Part shown: positions 54,346-63,575 of the stretch, one piece after another
How the letters are laid out: each line of letters begins with the position of its first letter
Numbering within the stretch: the first letter of the stretch is position 1
Assembly (NCBI RefSeq): GCF_019634775.1
Contig: NZ_JAHCAS010000001.1
Location: 1,928,894-1,992,893, forward strand
Direction of reading: 5' to 3'
Source of the DNA: Dokdonella sp.
GTDB taxonomy: Bacteria; Pseudomonadota; Gammaproteobacteria; Xanthomonadales; Rhodanobacteraceae
DNA: 64,000 nucleotides
Made by a program: the position numbers and the translations under genes
Notes under the pieces: model-generated
Databases searched by the model: none
Seen by the model: only the letters and a program-made list of their open reading frames with translations
What the model was told of the DNA's origin: nothing

Positions 54346-55233
54346 ATGAGCCAGGCTGACGACGCCCTGCATCGCTTCCGACTCGAGCGCGCCGGCGTGC
54401 GCGGCGGCTTGGTGCGGCTGGAATCGGCCTGGTCCGAACTGTTGGGGCAAGCCGACTATCCGCCATCGATCGCCCGCCTGCTTGGCGAGACCTTGGCCGC
54501 CAGCGCCCTGTTGTCCGGCCTGATCAAGTTCGAGGGCAGCCTGTCGATCCAGTTGCGCAGCGGGGGCGTGCCGCGTCTGCTGTTCGCCGAATGCAGCGAC
54601 GACGGCGGCCTGCGCGGCATCGTGCGCTGGGAAGGCGAGGTACCTGCCACCGCAATCGACATTCGCCAGCCGTCGGCGCAGTTGGCCATCACGATCGAGA
54701 ATTCGCGCACCGCGACCCGCTACCAGGGTCTCGTGGCGGTTGAGACTTCCGGGCTCGCGGGCGCGCTGGAGGGCTATTTCGCCCAGTCCGAGCAGTTGCC
54801 GACCCGGATCGTGCTGGCCCAGCATGGCGGACGCTGTGCCGGCATGATCCTGCAGCCGTTGGCCGGTGAAGGCGGCAGCACGGCGCTGGGTGATGCCGAT
54901 GCCTGGGATCGCGTCGGCCATCTGCTGGCCACGCTTGGTACGGACGAACTCCTTCATTTGCCAGTGGAGACCCTGTTGTTTCGCCTGTTCCACGAGGAGC
55001 AGGTGCGCCTCGAACCCGGCCGGCCGTTGCGATTCGCTTGCAGTTGTTCGACTGAGCGCGTGTCCGCCATGCTGCGTGCGCTCGGTCGCGTGGAATGTGA
55101 GGCGGCGCTCGACGCGGACGGTGCCATGGGCATCACCTGCGAATTCTGCAATCGTCAGTACAGGCTCGACCGTGTCGATCTCGGGCTGGTCTTCGCCGAC
55201 TCCGTTGCCCCGGCTCCGGCCAGGCCTCAATAG
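54346..55233 (+). CDS. hslO: Redox-regulated chaperone Hsp33
   Basis: This 295-aa holdase chaperone is activated by oxidation. Its C-terminal zinc site is present as CSCSTERV and CEFC. The N-terminal substrate-binding domain includes LLSGLIKFEGSLSIQLRSGG. The open frame extends far upstream opposite the protease gene, but MSQADDALHRF is the plausible start. It is divergent from the protease across 219 bp. The stop is the TAG of TAGGAGAGCCCCTTCAGC, a REP motif. Confidence 0.95.
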   Translation: MSQADDALHRFRLERAGVRGGLVRLESAWSELLGQADYPPSIARLLGETLAASALLSGLIKFEGSLSIQLRSGGVPRLLFAECSDDGGLRGIVRWEGEVPATAIDIRQPSAQLAITIENSRTATRYQGLVAVETSGLAGALEGYFAQSEQLPTRIVLAQHGGRCAGMILQPLAGEGGSTALGDADAWDRVGHLLATLGTDELLHLPVETLLFRLFHEEQVRLEPGRPLRFACSCSTERVSAMLRALGRVECEAALDADGAMGITCEFCNRQYRLDRVDLGLVFADSVAPAPARPQ

Positions 55234-55456
55234 GAGAGCCCCTTCAGCAAGGGGATCGATGAGGGGCGTCCCGAAACAGGCTGCGGGGGCGGCATGCGTG
55301 ACAAGCCGGATCAGGTTCGCCGGGAATGTGAGCATTTCGTTGTCGGCCGCTCGCGGATGCGCGTATGATCCCGGCCCAGGTGTCTTTGCGATGGGGCGGG
55401 AACTCGCTCCGGCAACGCCAGTCACAGCACCGCTGCAGGATGGGAATCCAGATACC

Positions 55457-56485
55457 GTGTTCGTTCGCTTCGCCGCCACGCTCGCCTGCTTCAGCCCGCT
55501 GCTCGCCGCAGCGCAGGCGCCGTTGCCCGTGCTCGCGAACGAAGAGCATCCAGTTTCATTCGAGGGACTGATCGCACCGGGGACATCGAGCGCCCCCGGC
55601 AGTTCGTCCCAGGTCGTGCCGTTGTGGGCCAGCGATGACGGGCGCCTGCTGGCCATCGCCAGCCTCGCGCCGCATTCGGGTGCGCCGGCGTTGCCGCCGG
55701 CACCTGCATTCGGCGGCCTGTCGGATTTGCGCATCATCGACGCGACGGCCCTGTTCTCGACCGGATTGCGCTGGAATCCCGGCCATGGCCTGCGTACCGA
55801 CCTCCTGATCGGCGTTACCCCTGTCCTGTCGTCGCCTCTGGCTCGACTGCTCGACTGCTCGGCTGCCGAATGTCTGTGGTCGTCGTCGCAGCCGTCCACG
55901 CAGGCGCTCGGGGCCTCGCTCGGTGCCGGCTGGACCTCTTCTGGTGCGAGCCCGGTCGATTTTTCCTTCGGCCTTTCGTGGCTGGAAACCGGTGAGCCGT
56001 CGGCCGTCATGGCTGCGACCGATCCGCTGGCTGCGAGGATGGCTTTGCTGACCCTGGATGGCGGCATGCCCTGGCGCCTCGATTCATCGCTGATGCTGTC
56101 GGCGCGCGGCAGTTGGCGTCTCGCGCAGGGCCCGCGCCTCGACCTCACCGCCGGAGTCGGTCGCGCCGACGCCGTGCCGCTTTGGTACGGCGTGCCGGGG
56201 GGCGGCATCGAGTTGAACCAGATGAGTCTCGGGCTGGGCGTTGCCGCGGGTTCGATCCGCGGCAGCATCGTCGGTCACGTCATCAGCGCCGATGATCCAG
56301 CCATTGCCGGCGCGCGTCGCTGGAGCGGCATCGATCTGGGCGTCTCCTGGCGCACACCGTGGCGTGCCGAACTCAGCGTCGGCGCACAGAACCTGTGGTC
56401 GTTGCCGCTCGATCACGGCAATGCACGCGAAGCCGATTCGAATCAGGCACGCATGCCTTACGTGCAATACCGCCAGGACTTGTAA
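55457..56485 (+). CDS. Uncharacterised envelope protein, probable outer-membrane beta-barrel
   Basis: This protein of about 342 aa starts at GTG 55457 with a signal peptide (FVRFAATLACFSPLLAAAQA). An upstream ATG at 55391 would add 22 residues before the signal. The second half has alternating hydrophobic/polar strands with aromatic ends (LGLGVAAGSIRGSIVGHVIS, IDLGVSWRTPWRAELSVGAQ), like a barrel of transporter or porin type, and ends VQYRQDL. Two Cys (LLDCSAAECLW) may form a loop disulphide. I do not recognise the family. It lies between hslO and the TonB-dependent receptor gene. Confidence 0.6.
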   Translation: MFVRFAATLACFSPLLAAAQAPLPVLANEEHPVSFEGLIAPGTSSAPGSSSQVVPLWASDDGRLLAIASLAPHSGAPALPPAPAFGGLSDLRIIDATALFSTGLRWNPGHGLRTDLLIGVTPVLSSPLARLLDCSAAECLWSSSQPSTQALGASLGAGWTSSGASPVDFSFGLSWLETGEPSAVMAATDPLAARMALLTLDGGMPWRLDSSLMLSARGSWRLAQGPRLDLTAGVGRADAVPLWYGVPGGGIELNQMSLGLGVAAGSIRGSIVGHVISADDPAIAGARRWSGIDLGVSWRTPWRAELSVGAQNLWSLPLDHGNAREADSNQARMPYVQYRQDL

Positions 56486-56649
56486 GGCCTCCTGCTCCGT
56501 GTCGCACGGCCGTCACTGCAGCTTTTCTCCCGCTGTGTCGCCATGCCGTCTCGATCTGTTCGGCGCAGTCCGATGGCGCGTCGCTGCTGCTTGGGAGCAG
56601 GCCGCGATCGTAACGTCGCGTGTTGTGCAGCGGCACAAGCGCGCCCTGA

Positions 56650-56706
56650 GGATGTTCTGATGAATCCCATGACGCCATTGCGGGATTGATCACGGCACCC
56701 CCAAGG
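56650..56706. repeat. Compact GGGATTGATC-family hairpin upstream of the TonB-dependent receptor
   Basis: The left arm GGATGTTCTGATGAATCCC (56650-56668) and right arm GGGATTGATCACGGCACC (56682-56699) flank 13 bases, ATGACGCCATTGC. It sits in the 389-bp gap after the barrel gene. That gap also holds a C10 tract and, around 56727-56741, an A/T-richer stretch likely to carry the receptor promoter. Confidence 0.75.
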
Positions 56707-56809
56707 TTCGGTGCTCCCTCCGCTGTGAGAAAGTTGTTAGTATCGGCCGGACATTCGAAGACCCGTCAAGACTGAACAAGGATCAGCGAGAACGCAGGCA
56801 GTGATGCCG

Positions 56810-56819
56810 CCCCCCCCCC
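56810..56819. repeat. C10 homopolymer in the receptor leader
   Basis: Ten consecutive C lie 55 bases upstream of the receptor ATG at 56875, probably in the 5' untranslated region or next to the promoter. Such tracts can change length by replication slippage. Only one length is seen here. Confidence 0.7.
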
Positions 56820-56874
56820 TTGGCCGCGCTGCGCGTGGTCCCCGAGAACCAAACTCGAACGTTGGAGAGCGTTG

Positions 56875-59757
56875 ATGAGTATGAAGAACAATGAATTGCT
56901 GAAGGCCGTGAGGCTCTCGTTGTACGCCGGTGCCACGGCCGCCGTGGGTCTGACTTCCCTCCCGGTTTTTGCGCAGGGCGGGGAGTCAGGCACAGACAAG
57001 CTGGAGACCATTGTCGTCACTGGCTCGCGCATCCGTCGCGTGGACATCGAGAGCGCCAGCCCGGTGTTCAGTATCGAGAAGGCCGACATCGAAAAGAGCG
57101 GCAAGCTCACAGTTGGCGACCTCATCCAGGAATCCCCGTCGATCGCCGGCGCGGCGACCAACCCGTCGGTCAACAACGGTGGTGGTGACGGCGCTTCGAC
57201 CATTTCCCTGCGCGGCCTTGGTTCGCAGCGCACCCTGCTCCTCGTCAACGGCCGTCGCCTGGCCTATGCCGATGTCAACTCGATTCCGCTCAATCTGATC
57301 GAACGCATCGACATCCTCAAGGATGGCGCTTCGGCGATCTACGGCTCCGATGCGGTTGGCGGTGTGGTCAACTTCGTCCTGCGCAAGGACTATCACGGCA
57401 TCGAGGCCGCCGTCGACTACGGCATCTCCGATCGCGACGACGGCGAACGCAAGGGCTTCACGATGACCATCGGTCACACCACTGACCGTGGCGGCATCAT
57501 CGTTGGTGCAAACTACAACAAGACCGAACCGGTCTGGGCGGGCGATCGCGATTTCTCATCGCCGCCGCTGTACAACTATTTCGGCACGATCTACGTGCTC
57601 GGCTCAGGCTCGATCCCGGGCGGCCGCTTCGTCATCCCGCGCGCAACGGCCGTCGCCAATGGCATCAACTGTCCGGGTACCAGCGCCACCGTCAGCGTGG
57701 TGCCGATCAACGGCTCCTACGGCGCATCGGCGTCGGATTACCGCTGCTACGTCGGTGGTGGTGCGAACAACGACACCTACGACTACTCGCCGTACAACCT
57801 TGAGCTGACCCCGCAGGAACGCGGCGGCCTGTTCGTGACCGGCAACTACCGCATCACCGACAACGTCGAGGCCTATGTCGAGGCGTTCTCGAACAAGACG
57901 CGCTCGCGCTACATCATCGCGCCGCTGCCGCTGATCCTCTCCCAGCTTGGCGGTCCGATTTCTGGCCAGAGCGTGTACAACCCCTTCGGTGTCGACATCA
58001 CCAGCGGCGGCCTGCGCGACGTTACCGGCGGCAACCGCGAAGGCATGTTCGAAACCCAGGCCGACCAGATCAATGCCGGCTTGCGCGGTGGTTTCGGCGA
58101 CACCTGGCAGTGGGATGCGGGCATTACATGGGCACGCACCTCGCAGGATACGGCGAATACCGGCTACTACTATCTGCCGGGTCTCGCTCCGGCCCTCGGC
58201 CCGTCGTTCATCCAGGACGGCGTCGCCTACTGCGGCACCCCGGGCAATATCATTGCCAACTGCACGCCGATCAATATCTTCAACCTCGACCCGTCGACGC
58301 CGGCCGGTGCAATCGGTCGCGCGGCACTCGATCAGCTTGCAGTCACCGTGCGCGGACATTCGTACACGTCGCTGAAAACCGCACAGTTCAACCTGACCGG
58401 CGACCTGTTCGAGCTTCCCGCCGGTGCGGTCGGCGTTGCCGTTGGCGGCGAGTACCGCAAGCTCTATGCCTACGACCAGCCGGACTTCGTTTCGACGATC
58501 ACCAATCCGGAAGAGGGTACCTGCCTGACCTTCACTGACGCCTGCGCCTCGCCGGCCAAGGGTGAGCTCAGCGTGCGAGAGTTCTATGCCGAGTTGCTCG
58601 TCCCGGTTCTGCGTGATTTGCCGTTCGCCAAGTCCCTCAATGTGACGCTCGGATCGCGCTACTCCGATTATTCCGCCTTCGGCAGCACGACGAACTCGAA
58701 GATCGGCATCGAGTGGCGTCCGATGGACGACCTGATGCTGCGCGGCACGATCGCAGAGGTGTTCCGCTCGCCGACGCTGGGCGACCTGTATGGCGGCACC
58801 ACCCCGAGCGCGGATACGTATGTCGATCCTTGCCGCAACCTGACCGCCAACGATCCGCGTCTGTCCAACCCGGCTTGCGCCGGCCTGAGCCCGGGCTTCA
58901 CGCAGACCACGCAGCAGACGCAGGCGCTGTATGGCTCGAACCCGCTGGTCAAGCCGGAAGTCGGCAAGACCTTCACTTGGGGTGTGGTCTACGACCCGAG
59001 CTGGCTGCCGGGCCTGTCGACCTCGGTCGATGTCTGGAAGGTCGCGCTGAAGGATACGATCGGCGAGATCGGCACCCAAGTCATCATCGACCAGTGCTTC
59101 CAGTTCGGCCGTTTCTGCAACCTGTTCACTCGTGATACGCAGACCGGCGGCACCGGCGACATCAACTTCGTGAACAACCTGACCCAGAACATCGGTCGCG
59201 TCGACACGAGGGGCGTCGACTTCAGCGTCAAGTACCGTCTGCCGGATACTCCGATCGGCAATTTCCGCGTCTCGCTCGATACGACCTACGTGGCGCAGTA
59301 TGACGTCGAAGTGCTGGCCGGCGACATCACCACGCGCTACCACCGTGCGGGTACGTACACGTCTTCCGCCACGGGTGGCGACGGCAATTACTCGCGTTGG
59401 CGTGCCCTTGGTGCGTTGAGCTGGAGCCTTGGCGACTTCGACGCAAGCTGGCGTGCACGTTTCGTCGGTCCCGCCCGCTTCGGTGACTACGCCGTTGCCG
59501 GTGATGGCTCCAACGTGGTGGCCCCGAGCGGTGATCCGGCCGACAACTCGTACCGCATCGGTTCGTCAACCGTCCACAGCCTGACGTTCGGCTACAACGC
59601 GGATGTGATCAATACGCGCTTCGATATTGGTGTGGACAACGTGTTCGACAAGCAGCCACCGATGCTGTGGAACTACGGCTTCAACGGCAACACGGACGAG
59701 CGCACCTACGACGTCGTGGGTCGCTACTACTGGGCGCGCGTGGGCGTGAAGTTCTAA
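56875..59757 (+). CDS. TonB-dependent outer-membrane receptor
   Basis: This 960-aa receptor has a signal peptide (about 1-31), an N-terminal ETIVVTGSRIRR segment (TonB-box region), a plug domain (about 45-160: LRGLGSQRTLLLVNGRRL and DGASAIYGSDAVGGVVNF) and a 22-strand barrel ending in Phe (WARVGVKF). The ATG at 56875 has GGAG seven bases upstream; a TTG three bases earlier was rejected. It is of the Caulobacter/Xanthomonas large-receptor type with an unknown ligand, perhaps a carbohydrate or peptide. A strong terminator follows, and then the TPR-sulfotransferase. Confidence 0.95.
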   Translation: MSMKNNELLKAVRLSLYAGATAAVGLTSLPVFAQGGESGTDKLETIVVTGSRIRRVDIESASPVFSIEKADIEKSGKLTVGDLIQESPSIAGAATNPSVNNGGGDGASTISLRGLGSQRTLLLVNGRRLAYADVNSIPLNLIERIDILKDGASAIYGSDAVGGVVNFVLRKDYHGIEAAVDYGISDRDDGERKGFTMTIGHTTDRGGIIVGANYNKTEPVWAGDRDFSSPPLYNYFGTIYVLGSGSIPGGRFVIPRATAVANGINCPGTSATVSVVPINGSYGASASDYRCYVGGGANNDTYDYSPYNLELTPQERGGLFVTGNYRITDNVEAYVEAFSNKTRSRYIIAPLPLILSQLGGPISGQSVYNPFGVDITSGGLRDVTGGNREGMFETQADQINAGLRGGFGDTWQWDAGITWARTSQDTANTGYYYLPGLAPALGPSFIQDGVAYCGTPGNIIANCTPINIFNLDPSTPAGAIGRAALDQLAVTVRGHSYTSLKTAQFNLTGDLFELPAGAVGVAVGGEYRKLYAYDQPDFVSTITNPEEGTCLTFTDACASPAKGELSVREFYAELLVPVLRDLPFAKSLNVTLGSRYSDYSAFGSTTNSKIGIEWRPMDDLMLRGTIAEVFRSPTLGDLYGGTTPSADTYVDPCRNLTANDPRLSNPACAGLSPGFTQTTQQTQALYGSNPLVKPEVGKTFTWGVVYDPSWLPGLSTSVDVWKVALKDTIGEIGTQVIIDQCFQFGRFCNLFTRDTQTGGTGDINFVNNLTQNIGRVDTRGVDFSVKYRLPDTPIGNFRVSLDTTYVAQYDVEVLAGDITTRYHRAGTYTSSATGGDGNYSRWRALGALSWSLGDFDASWRARFVGPARFGDYAVAGDGSNVVAPSGDPADNSYRIGSSTVHSLTFGYNADVINTRFDIGVDNVFDKQPPMLWNYGFNGNTDERTYDVVGRYYWARVGVKF

Positions 59758-59784
59758 GCCGACGCTGTATCGCTCCATCCAAGG

Positions 59785-59814
59785 CCGCGCGGCGCAAGCC
59801 GCGCGGTTTTTTTT
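59785..59814 (+). terminator. Rho-independent terminator after the receptor gene
   Basis: A perfect 9-bp stem (CCGCGCGGC with GCCGCGCGG) with a GCAA tetraloop is followed by eight T. It ends the receptor transcript 28-57 bases after its stop, so the sulfotransferase gene needs its own promoter. Confidence 0.95.
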
Positions 59815-59920
59815 GCCCGCATCATTGCGATTTGCGAACTCCCGTGCAGTGGCTCATGGTGCTTGTGGCCGATGGTGGGGCGCGTGATACTCGTGCTCCC
59901 TCACGCTCCACGGATATCCG

Positions 59921-61732
59921 ATGTTCGAAGCGGCGTACCAGGCATTGCAAAGTGGTCGAGCCGCCGATGCGGAATCGATCAGCCGCCAGTGGCTGAAAAG
60001 CGATCCCGGTGGGGAGACACCGCTCCTGTTGCTGGCGCTGAGCATCGAGGCTCAGGGGCGTCCGCGCGAGGCATTGCCGATATTCGAGCAACTCGCCATG
60101 CGTCATCCCGGGACGACGGCTCACTGGATCAATCTCGGCAGCGTGCGTCGAGCCCTTGCCGACTCCAAAGGGGCACGCGAGGCATACGAACGTGCTCTGG
60201 AGATCGACCCGCATGAGGCCAACGCCTTGCTCAACCTCGGGCTGCTTGCGCTCGACGCTGGTCAATTCCAGGCCGCGCGCGAAGCACTGCGGAGGGCGGT
60301 GCAGGCGGCACCGCTCGACGCGTCGATCCGATCAGAGGCCGCCAATGCCGAGTTCGCCAATGGCAATGCGAGCGCGGCGGAATCCCTGCTTGAGGGGTGG
60401 GAGCAATGGGCGGCCTCCGATCCATTGTCGCTCGGAAACATCGGCTGGCAGTTCGCCAAGCTGGGACAGGCCGATGATGCGCAGCGCGCCATCGACCTTG
60501 CCGCCCGCATGCTTCCGGGACATCCCAAGATTCAGGTGCGCAGGGCTGCATTTCTTGAGCGTGCCAACCGTGTCGACGAAGCTCGTGAGCAACTGGCGCG
60601 GATCGATCCTTCGGCAGCCTCACGCGAGGCTGTCACCGAGGACGTGAGAATCGTTCGCGCCCACATCGCCGCGCGCGGAAGCGACCTCGATCTCGCCCTG
60701 CGTCTGCATGAGGAGATCGTTTTCGATCCGGTCGCCGCGCGGCGAAATCCCGAACTGCTCACCGCAATCGGTCGCCTGCACGACAAGCGCGGAGACACTG
60801 CGGCAGCGATGGACTGGTTCCAGCGCGCCCATGCGACGCAGCTCGACGAGCTTCGCGAGCGTTCGCCGAAATGGCTCGAAGCGGGTGCTGATCCGCTAGA
60901 CATTACGCGTTTCCGCATCAGTGCCGATGAGCGGGCGGCATGGACGGTCTTGCCCGAACCATCCGTCGAGGAATCACCCATCTTCGTCGTCGGCTTCCCG
61001 CGTTCGGGTACGACGATGCTGGAAACGATGCTCGATGCGCATCCGGCGCTGGCGGGCATGGATGAACGTGCCTTCCTCCAGGACGTCATTGACGATTTGC
61101 GTGCAATGCGCATGACCTATCCCGAGGACATCGCGCGACTCGACGCAGAGCAGGCTGAGCGGCTGCGCTCACGCTACTGGGACCTCGTACGCAGGCGCGC
61201 GCGAATACCACCAGGCAAGCGGCTCGTCGACAAGAATCCGCTCAATATCCTGCGCCTACCGCTGATTTCCCGTCTGTTTCCGCGAGCGAAAATCATTCTC
61301 GCCCTCCGACACCCCTGCGATGTCGTGCTCAGCAACTTCATGCAAACGTTCCGCACGCCTGCCTACGTCGCACTGACCTCGACTCTCGCGTCGACCGCCA
61401 GAGGATATGCTGACACATTCGATTTCTGGGTCGATCAGGCGGCCGTGCTGAAACCGGATGTTGTCGATCTCCGCTACGAAGACGTCGTCGACGATATCGA
61501 AGCACAGTCACGACGCATCACCGACTTCCTCGGGATGCCGTGGGACGAGCGCATGATCAACTTCCATGAGCGTGCCAAGGAGAGGGGCTACATCGCCACT
61601 CCGAGTTACCACCAGGTGATCGAGCCGGTGAACCGCAAGGGGGTCGCGCGCTGGGAGCGCTACCGGAACTATCTTGATCCGGTAATCCCGGTATTGCGGC
61701 CGCATATCGAGCGTTGGGGATACACCGTCTGA
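59921..61732 (+). CDS. TPR-repeat sulfotransferase
   Basis: This 603-aa protein has N-terminal tetratricopeptide repeats (about 1-290, for example AHWINLGSVRRALADSKGAR and ALLNLGLLALDAGQFQAARE) fused to a sulfotransferase domain. Its PAPS 5'-phosphosulfate loop is FVVGFPRSGTTMLE (about 350), and the 3'-phosphate-binding region is IILALRHPCDVVLSNF. It would move sulfate from PAPS to an unknown cytosolic substrate, recruited by the TPR part. This family very often follows TonB-dependent receptor genes in Xanthomonadales and Caulobacterales, as here. No signal peptide. Confidence 0.9.
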   Translation: MFEAAYQALQSGRAADAESISRQWLKSDPGGETPLLLLALSIEAQGRPREALPIFEQLAMRHPGTTAHWINLGSVRRALADSKGAREAYERALEIDPHEANALLNLGLLALDAGQFQAAREALRRAVQAAPLDASIRSEAANAEFANGNASAAESLLEGWEQWAASDPLSLGNIGWQFAKLGQADDAQRAIDLAARMLPGHPKIQVRRAAFLERANRVDEAREQLARIDPSAASREAVTEDVRIVRAHIAARGSDLDLALRLHEEIVFDPVAARRNPELLTAIGRLHDKRGDTAAAMDWFQRAHATQLDELRERSPKWLEAGADPLDITRFRISADERAAWTVLPEPSVEESPIFVVGFPRSGTTMLETMLDAHPALAGMDERAFLQDVIDDLRAMRMTYPEDIARLDAEQAERLRSRYWDLVRRRARIPPGKRLVDKNPLNILRLPLISRLFPRAKIILALRHPCDVVLSNFMQTFRTPAYVALTSTLASTARGYADTFDFWVDQAAVLKPDVVDLRYEDVVDDIEAQSRRITDFLGMPWDERMINFHERAKERGYIATPSYHQVIEPVNRKGVARWERYRNYLDPVIPVLRPHIERWGYTV

Positions 61733-61737
61733 CCTGG

Positions 61738-62382
61738 TCAGCGTGTATCGGCGTGGCCATCTGCGTCGTAGCCGAGCAACTCGAAATCGCGCGCATACAT
61801 GCGCGCAACAAGCGAGCGCAACTCGTCGTCGTAGTATTCCATGTACGGACGATGGCGCGAAGCGTTGACCTGCTCGAGTTTCGTCGACGGGATGCCGATG
61901 TGGCCGCATATGCGGTCATAGTCGGCTTGCATGTTCTCGACCCTGCCGAGCATGTCCATCGCGACCCTGCCAGCTGCATCGACGAGCATTTCGTGTTGGG
62001 GGCGGAACAGCACGTGCTGCCACGGCGGTGCATCCCGGACGATGTGGCGCATGAACGCCTGCGGTGCCACCTCGAAACTCCCGGTCTGGCGGCTCATGAA
62101 CGCGCAGTAGGAAACGAACCGATCGAAAGGGTTCCGCACGAAGGCGAATTTGAAGTAGTTGTCGAATGTTTCCGCGCCGAGCACAGGATGTACCTGGCGC
62201 ACGCTGAGATGGCCATGCCCGATGGCGTTGAGCTCCGGGAATGGAAATCGCTTCTGAACGAACAGGCCAACCTGTTCGAGATCATCCTCGGCAAGGTGCG
62301 GACGCAAGGCGCGGCGTACCGAGTGCGTGCCTGTTTTGGGCACTGCGAAGAAGATGAAGCGACGGTGCCTGGAAATGATCAT
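61738..62382 (-). CDS. Sulfotransferase family 2-like protein
   Basis: This protein of about 214 aa resembles carbohydrate-sulfotransferase-type (family 2) proteins: FIFFAVPKTGTHSVRRAL (PAPS loop) and FAFVRNPFDRFVSYCAF (3'-phosphate site). The start is uncertain; ATG 62382 (MIISRHRRFIFF) fits the family, and an upstream ATG at 62478 would add 32 residues. It is convergent with the TPR-sulfotransferase (5-bp gap between stops) and divergent from the hydroxylase. The acceptor is unknown. Confidence 0.8.
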   Translation of the reverse strand: MIISRHRRFIFFAVPKTGTHSVRRALRPHLAEDDLEQVGLFVQKRFPFPELNAIGHGHLSVRQVHPVLGAETFDNYFKFAFVRNPFDRFVSYCAFMSRQTGSFEVAPQAFMRHIVRDAPPWQHVLFRPQHEMLVDAAGRVAMDMLGRVENMQADYDRICGHIGIPSTKLEQVNASRHRPYMEYYDDELRSLVARMYARDFELLGYDADGHADTR

Positions 62383-62527
62383 GGGCAGAAGCGTGGCGGG
62401 ATCACGCCCGACATTGTCGCATTGCCACCCGCTGGAAGTCAGATCTTTGAGTCGGCCTCGTGTGGGCGGGCCAAACATGTGCTTGCTATGATGCGAGCCA
62501 AGTCAGAGCGTGGTTCGCCGACAGGCC

Positions 62528-63511
62528 ATGAAACTCCAGGTTCCGTTCCTCCAACTGCCCGTGTCCTTCGATGCGCCTGCGCTTGCGGCCGAGATTGAGG
62601 CGCTCGGCGAATCGGCATGGCGCCCGCACCCGCAGGGGTTCCCCGGCAATTCGGCAATGCCGCTGATTGCCGAGAACGGAAACCCGCAGAGCGATTCCGT
62701 GCGCGGCAGGATGCGCCCGACGCCCCAGCTCGAACGCTGTCCGTACCTCAAGCAGGTTCTGGCGACGATCGGCGGCGTGTGGGGCCGCAGCCGGCTGATG
62801 CGCCTGTCGGGCCAGGCGGAAGTCACGGCCCATGTCGATATCGATTACTACTGGCGCGACCACATGCGCGTGCACGTGCCGATCATCACCCAACCGGATG
62901 TGAGCTTTCATTGCGGCGAGGATTCGGTGCACATGGGAGCGGGCGAGTGCTGGATCTTTGATACCTGGAATCTGCACCGTGTCGTCAACTCGACCGACGC
63001 GGCCCGCGTTCATCTCGTCGCTGATTCGGTGGGGGGGCCGGGACTGTGGAACCTCATCGCTTCTGGACGCCCCCATACGGTGAATCTCCCTGGTTGGCGA
63101 CCGCAGCACGTTGCCCCTGGCGTCGTGCCGGCGGCGCTTCGTCTCGAATCCTTCAACGTGCCATCGGTGATGACGCCTTGGGAGATCCAGGACCAGTTGT
63201 CCTTCGTCCTCGGCGAAGTGTCGCAGCATCCAGCGTTGGCAGCGCTGCATCAGTTGGCGGGACATTTTCACCGCCATTGGCGCTCGCTGTGGGCAGCCTA
63301 CGGCGATTCGGGCGACGGGCTGGCCGAGTATCGGGAAGCACTGCAGTTGTTCGCCACGGAAATGCGTCGTCTCGGCGCGGGTGTGCGATTGCGCAACGGT
63401 ACGTTGCTGCTCCAGGCAATCAGCAGCCTGGTCATCGACGTCGCCCTGAGCGAAGCGGACAAGCCAATGCTCGCCGACGAGCGCTCGGCTTCGTTTGCGC
63501 AGGCGATGTAG
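62528..63511 (+). CDS. Aspartyl/asparaginyl beta-hydroxylase-like 2OG-Fe(II) dioxygenase
   Basis: This 327-aa protein has a beta-hydroxylase domain in its first 200 residues. It shows RLMRLSGQAEVTAHVDIDYYW and HMRVHVPIITQPDVSFHCG, then GECWIFDTWNLHRVVNSTD followed by ARVHLVAD, which together provide the iron-binding His/Asp set and the 2-oxoglutarate-binding Arg. The C-terminal 120 residues are helical and of unknown role. It would hydroxylate Asp, Asn or His side chains in a protein or peptide. It is grouped with two sulfotransferases and a TonB-dependent receptor. Confidence 0.85.
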   Translation: MKLQVPFLQLPVSFDAPALAAEIEALGESAWRPHPQGFPGNSAMPLIAENGNPQSDSVRGRMRPTPQLERCPYLKQVLATIGGVWGRSRLMRLSGQAEVTAHVDIDYYWRDHMRVHVPIITQPDVSFHCGEDSVHMGAGECWIFDTWNLHRVVNSTDAARVHLVADSVGGPGLWNLIASGRPHTVNLPGWRPQHVAPGVVPAALRLESFNVPSVMTPWEIQDQLSFVLGEVSQHPALAALHQLAGHFHRHWRSLWAAYGDSGDGLAEYREALQLFATEMRRLGAGVRLRNGTLLLQAISSLVIDVALSEADKPMLADERSASFAQAM

Positions 63512-63575
63512 GGCGGCGGGAGCCGCGCCGAAAACCGCCTGCGAACACGGGCATTCCGGGGGCGACCCGGCTGCC

